A model generated the notes under the pieces. That model saw only the letters and a list, made by a program, of their open reading frames with translations. It was not told the DNA's origin and ran no database searches. Shown one piece after another: positions 60,795 through 64,000 of a stretch of DNA of 64,000 nt. The position numbers were made by a program, and so were the translations under genes. The first letter of the stretch is position 1. Every line of letters begins with the position of its first letter. This DNA is from Endozoicomonas euniceicola. GTDB lineage: Bacteria > Pseudomonadota > Gammaproteobacteria > Pseudomonadales > Endozoicomonadaceae. The stretch spans positions 4,465,001 through 4,529,000 of the forward strand of contig NZ_CP103300.1 of the NCBI RefSeq assembly GCF_025562755.1. The letters are read 5' to 3'.

Positions 60795-62054
60795 TTACAC
60801 CTCTCTCTGCTCAATGCCCAGAAAATCTTCAGCCCACTCCAGCCGGTCCTGAAGACCTTCGGACGCCACTTTTTTTAATTGCACACTGGGAGTGTGCATC
60901 AGTTTATTGGTCAGATTTCTGGCAAACTGGGTCAATACCTGTTCCGGCGGTGTGCCGTTACCCAGGGCAGTAATGGCTCTTTCCAGTTCTGTATCCCGGA
61001 TGTTCTCGGTTTGCAGGCGGTAGGCGCGCAGTATCGAGACGGCATCCAGCGAGCGCAGCTGCGCCATAAACTCGTCTGTTCCGGCTTCAACAATATGCTC
61101 TGCTTCATGGGCAGCTTCCTGACGCTGTTGCATGTTGTCTTCTATAACACCCTGCAGGTCGTCCACGGTATAAAGGTATACGTCGGGCAGCTCGCCGATC
61201 TCCTGCTCAATGTCTCTCGGTACTGCAATATCCACCATAAACACCGGGTGGTGTTTGCGTTGCTTCAGGGCTCTTTCAACGACACCCTTGCCAAGGACTG
61301 GCACCGGACTGGCCGTTGAGGCAATGACAATGTCTGCCTCCGGCAGTACATGGGGAATATCAGACAGTAGAGCACTGCGGCCACCAAACTGGTCGGACAG
61401 CATGCGGGCGCGGCTCATGGTGCGGTTGACCACGATGATGTCACGAACCCCCTGCTGGTAGAGATGTTTGCCAACCAGTTCAATGGTTTCACCAGCACCA
61501 ATCAACAGGGCGGTGTTCTGGCTCAGGTCAGTGAATATCTCTCTGGCTAATGAGGTCGCCGCAAAGGCGACAGATACTGGCTGGCGACCGATGGCGGTCT
61601 GGGTTCGAACCTGCTTTGCTTTGGTAAAACTGAACTGGAACAGACGGGACAGACAGGAGCCAGCAGTGCCGGCTTCCTGAGCGATGGCGAAAGCGCTTTT
61701 CAGCTGCCCCAGAATCTGAGGTTCACCCAGTACCATGGAATCCAGTCCACAGGCGACGCGCATAATATGGCGTACGGCGTACTCATTTTTGTAGACGTAG
61801 CTGTGATCCTGCAAAAGCTGGTGATCCAGGTTGTGGTACCGGGTCAGCCAGTCCAGCGCCTTTTGCTGGTCAACCTGACTGCCCAGATAAATCTCGGTGC
61901 GATTGCAGGTAGAAAGAATCGCCACTTCTCTGGTGTTCAGGAAGCGGCAGGCATCGTGCAGCGCTTCAGGCAACTGCTCAGGGGCAAAGGCCACCTGCTC
62001 CCTGAGGGAAACAGGAGCAGTTTTATGATTGATTCCGGCTGTAAGGTACCCCAT
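60795..62054 (-). CDS. hemA: Glutamyl-tRNA reductase
   Basis: About 419 residues. First step of C5 tetrapyrrole synthesis, reducing glutamyl-tRNA with NADPH. Family blocks: AGINHKTAPVSLREQVAF, the catalytic Cys in ILSTCNRTEIY, GLDSMVLGEPQILGQLK and the NADPH-binding ALLIGAGETIELVGKHL. I start at the ATG at 62054, with AGGAG 4 bases before it; the frame to 62105 adds an unsupported Ser-rich leader. It diverges from the TPR lipoprotein gene. Confidence 0.95.
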   Translation of the reverse strand: MGYLTAGINHKTAPVSLREQVAFAPEQLPEALHDACRFLNTREVAILSTCNRTEIYLGSQVDQQKALDWLTRYHNLDHQLLQDHSYVYKNEYAVRHIMRVACGLDSMVLGEPQILGQLKSAFAIAQEAGTAGSCLSRLFQFSFTKAKQVRTQTAIGRQPVSVAFAATSLAREIFTDLSQNTALLIGAGETIELVGKHLYQQGVRDIIVVNRTMSRARMLSDQFGGRSALLSDIPHVLPEADIVIASTASPVPVLGKGVVERALKQRKHHPVFMVDIAVPRDIEQEIGELPDVYLYTVDDLQGVIEDNMQQRQEAAHEAEHIVEAGTDEFMAQLRSLDAVSILRAYRLQTENIRDTELERAITALGNGTPPEQVLTQFARNLTNKLMHTPSVQLKKVASEGLQDRLEWAEDFLGIEQREV

Positions 62055-62271
62055 TGGACTCCTGATTCTCGACACGCTGCTTTTATTGATACTGCTATTA
62101 TTCATCGCTGTCGGGACGAATTATGACACGCCAACGTGTAACCTGTGGTCTATTGGCCGATCAATTCTCCTATGGAACGCCTGCGACTGCAAACCCTGTG
62201 TCTATGCACTTCGGGGTATGCCATGATGAGCAGGTGGACATTCATTCCAAACGGGTAAAGGCATACCATTC
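62055..62271. promoter_or_regulatory. Divergent region between hemA and the TPR lipoprotein gene
   Basis: 217 bp that must hold both promoters. No gene is supported. In other gammaproteobacteria this spot is likewise the divergent hemA / TPR-lolB junction. No sure -35/-10 pair was assigned. Confidence 0.45.
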
Positions 62272-64000
62272 ATGAAGGAACTCAAAAGTTTCTCCTTACT
62301 GCTGGCCAGAGTGTCGGTATTCTCTCTGGGTCTGGCTGCTTTGGGGGGATGTGTTACCACGCAGGGAGTTCGGTCCGGGCAGGGTTCTCAGGAGCCTTTG
62401 ACTGACAACCTTACCATTGAGGTTGAAAAAGAACCGGTTCGTTCCTTTGAGCCTGAAACGGTTTACGATTTGCTGGTTGCCGAACTGGGGGGGCAGCGCA
62501 AGCGCTACGATCTTGCCCTGGGTAATTACCTTAAACAGGCCCATAAAACCCGGGACGTTGGTGTGGCTGAACGAGCCTATCAGATCAGCCTGTTTATTGG
62601 TGCCAGGCAGGCATCGCTGGATGCCGCCCTGCTCTGGGCAGAGCTGGCTCCGGATGATCCCCGCGCCTTGCAGGCCAGTGCCATAGAACTGGTGAGGGAC
62701 GGGCAGCTTGGCCGTGCCGTTGACCAGATGCGCAAAGCTCTGGAATTGCAGGGTGAAACCAATTTTGATTTTCTTGCCTCAAGCGCGGCGGAGCTGACGA
62801 ATGAAGATCGGGACAGCCTGCTTAAGACCTTTGACGCCATTTTGAAGGAGTATCCGGATCATCGTTCCCTGAAACTCGGCAAAGCGATTTTGCTACAACA
62901 GGCGGGCCGTGACGAGGAAGCCATGCAGTTGTGCGATCAGCTGCTCAAACATGACCCGGAGTACGTTAAGGCTCTGATACTGAAGGGGCGTATTCTCAAC
63001 AAGCTGGGCCGTGGTGATGAGGCTGAAAAGATGCTGGCGGATGCGGTTGAGCGTCATCCGGATCGTCCTCGTCTGCGGTTGCTCTATGCGCGAGTGCTGG
63101 TTCATATAAATAAACTGGGTCATGCCCGTATTCAGTTTGAAGAACTGCTGAAGCAGTCCCCGAACGATGTTGAAATACTGATATCCCTGGCATTGATTGC
63201 CCTTGAAAATGATATGTTGGATCAGGCCGAGACGTACTTTAAACGGCTGTTGAAACTGGGGCAGCGTAAAGGTACGGCCAGTTATTATCTGGGTCGAATC
63301 AGTGAAAAGAAAGGGCATTTGAAAGAAGCGGAAACCTACTTTCTGAATGTGCCGCCCGGTAAAGAGTTTATGCGAGCCCAGGTGTCGCTGGTTCAGCTTA
63401 TGTTGTCACAGGGGCGGCTGAAGGATGCCAGGAAACACCTGGGTGAAGCGCGTAATCGTTACCCGATACACGCTGTTCAGCTGTATATGCTGGAAACGGA
63501 GATATTGACAGGAGCAGGGAAATATAACGAGGCGCTGGACCTGTTTGATGCCGCAGTGCTTCGTCATCCGGAAAACGTTAACCTGCTCTATGCTCGTGCC
63601 ATGGTACAGGAAAAGCTGGGCAAGCTGCAGGGGCTGGAAAAAGACCTGCGTGCCATTATCAAGCTGGAGCCCGATAACGCGGCGGCTTTAAATGCCCTGG
63701 GCTACACGCTTGCCGATAGTACGGACCGGTACAAGGAGGCCCGGGCGTTGATCGAGAAAGCTTACTCCATTGACAGCGAAGACCCGGCGATCATGGACAG
63801 TATGGGCTGGATTAATTACCGGCAGGGTAACCTTGAAGGGGCATTGAAGTACCTGGCACAGGCTTATAAAAAGTATCCCGACCACGAGGTGGCGGCGCAT
63901 CTGGGGGAGGTGCTCTGGATGATGGGGCGTAGGGACGAAGCGCTGGCTCTGTGGAAGAAGGCTCTGGAGCAGAAGCCTGACAGTGAGATTCTCAGAAGTA
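62272..64000 (+). CDS. TPR-repeat lipoprotein, runs off the window
   Basis: At least 576 residues; the 3' end lies beyond 64000. Lipoprotein signal peptide (LLLARVSVFSLGLAALGGC). Then about ten tetratricopeptide repeats, e.g. GRGDEAEKMLADAVERHPDR, AALNALGYTLADS and MDSMGWINYRQGNLEGALKY. The position opposite hemA matches the TPR protein that precedes lolB and ispE in Pseudomonas and relatives. Probably periplasmic or outer-membrane, a protein-interaction scaffold. The ATG at 62272 is the natural start. Confidence 0.85.
   Translation, partial: MKELKSFSLLLARVSVFSLGLAALGGCVTTQGVRSGQGSQEPLTDNLTIEVEKEPVRSFEPETVYDLLVAELGGQRKRYDLALGNYLKQAHKTRDVGVAERAYQISLFIGARQASLDAALLWAELAPDDPRALQASAIELVRDGQLGRAVDQMRKALELQGETNFDFLASSAAELTNEDRDSLLKTFDAILKEYPDHRSLKLGKAILLQQAGRDEEAMQLCDQLLKHDPEYVKALILKGRILNKLGRGDEAEKMLADAVERHPDRPRLRLLYARVLVHINKLGHARIQFEELLKQSPNDVEILISLALIALENDMLDQAETYFKRLLKLGQRKGTASYYLGRISEKKGHLKEAETYFLNVPPGKEFMRAQVSLVQLMLSQGRLKDARKHLGEARNRYPIHAVQLYMLETEILTGAGKYNEALDLFDAAVLRHPENVNLLYARAMVQEKLGKLQGLEKDLRAIIKLEPDNAAALNALGYTLADSTDRYKEARALIEKAYSIDSEDPAIMDSMGWINYRQGNLEGALKYLAQAYKKYPDHEVAAHLGEVLWMMGRRDEALALWKKALEQKPDSEILRS

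Overview
The window looks like a chromosomal segment of a host-associated marine gammaproteobacterium, most likely an Endozoicomonas-type member of the Oceanospirillales. This is inference, not a database result. It rests on the gammaproteobacterial housekeeping block (hemA, prfA, prmC, hemH, nhaA, leuA, holD-rimI, trmA, yajG, yhcC), a Yersinia-like type III secretion (T3SS) segment (sctX-sctY-sctV divergent from sctC), several insertion sequences and eukaryote-like proteins. No rRNA, tRNA or CRISPR array was seen.

Layout. 1-5.4 kb: a tyrosine recombinase gene split by an IS1380-type element, a small hypothetical gene, and an IS66 (TnpC-only) element. Both IS elements have readable inverted repeats and target duplications. 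5.5-9.5 kb: yhcC, a decayed type I restriction hsdR fragment, an AlbA_2/Schlafen-type ATP-binding protein with a 5 x 21-bp internal repeat, and a HigBA-like pair whose toxin lacks its N-terminus. 9.9-14.8 kb: a same-strand cluster of BCCT transporter, FAD oxidoreductase and class-V aminotransferase, followed by a GNAT acetyltransferase. 14.8-20.1 kb: the T3SS genes; the secretin carries an N-terminal LysM domain. 20.2-22.7 kb: glpD and a yvcK-type gene.

22.8-40.5 kb: a large exopolysaccharide locus. Leftward genes encode a lipid-linked sugar transferase, four other glycosyltransferases, a Wzz/GumC-type chain-length protein, a lipoprotein, an O-antigen-ligase/polymerase-type protein, a flippase and a GGDEF-EAL protein. 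Rightward from an AT-rich divergent promoter region are a STAS protein, a lipoprotein, a 942-residue protein with about seven SLBB-type repeats, and a BY-kinase-like ATPase that has lost its Walker A lysine. 40.5-43.2 kb: a solute-binding protein, a SanA/YdcF protein and trmA. 43.2-46.1 kb: a graveyard of mobile DNA, with a purine permease remnant, an IS630-like remnant and an IS200/IS605 element with divergent tnpA and tnpB. The latter lies against a truncated secreted-protein gene. 46.3-51.6 kb: a GIY-YIG-like protein, the leuA-holD-rimI cluster with a possible leucine leader peptide, and yajG.

The most interesting locus is 51.7-53.8 kb. A 380-residue Ser-rich protein carries the ordered motifs of the eukaryotic inositol polyphosphate kinase family. 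Next to it is a 250-residue protein with a Cys-His-Asp pattern like transglutaminase/papain-fold enzymes, then a small in-frame remnant of the kinase 3' end. Both proteins are plausible T3SS effectors. The rest is conserved: hemH, nhaA, then prmC-prfA-(DUF397 protein)-(coiled-coil membrane protein)-hemA, and a divergent TPR lipoprotein gene that runs off the window end.
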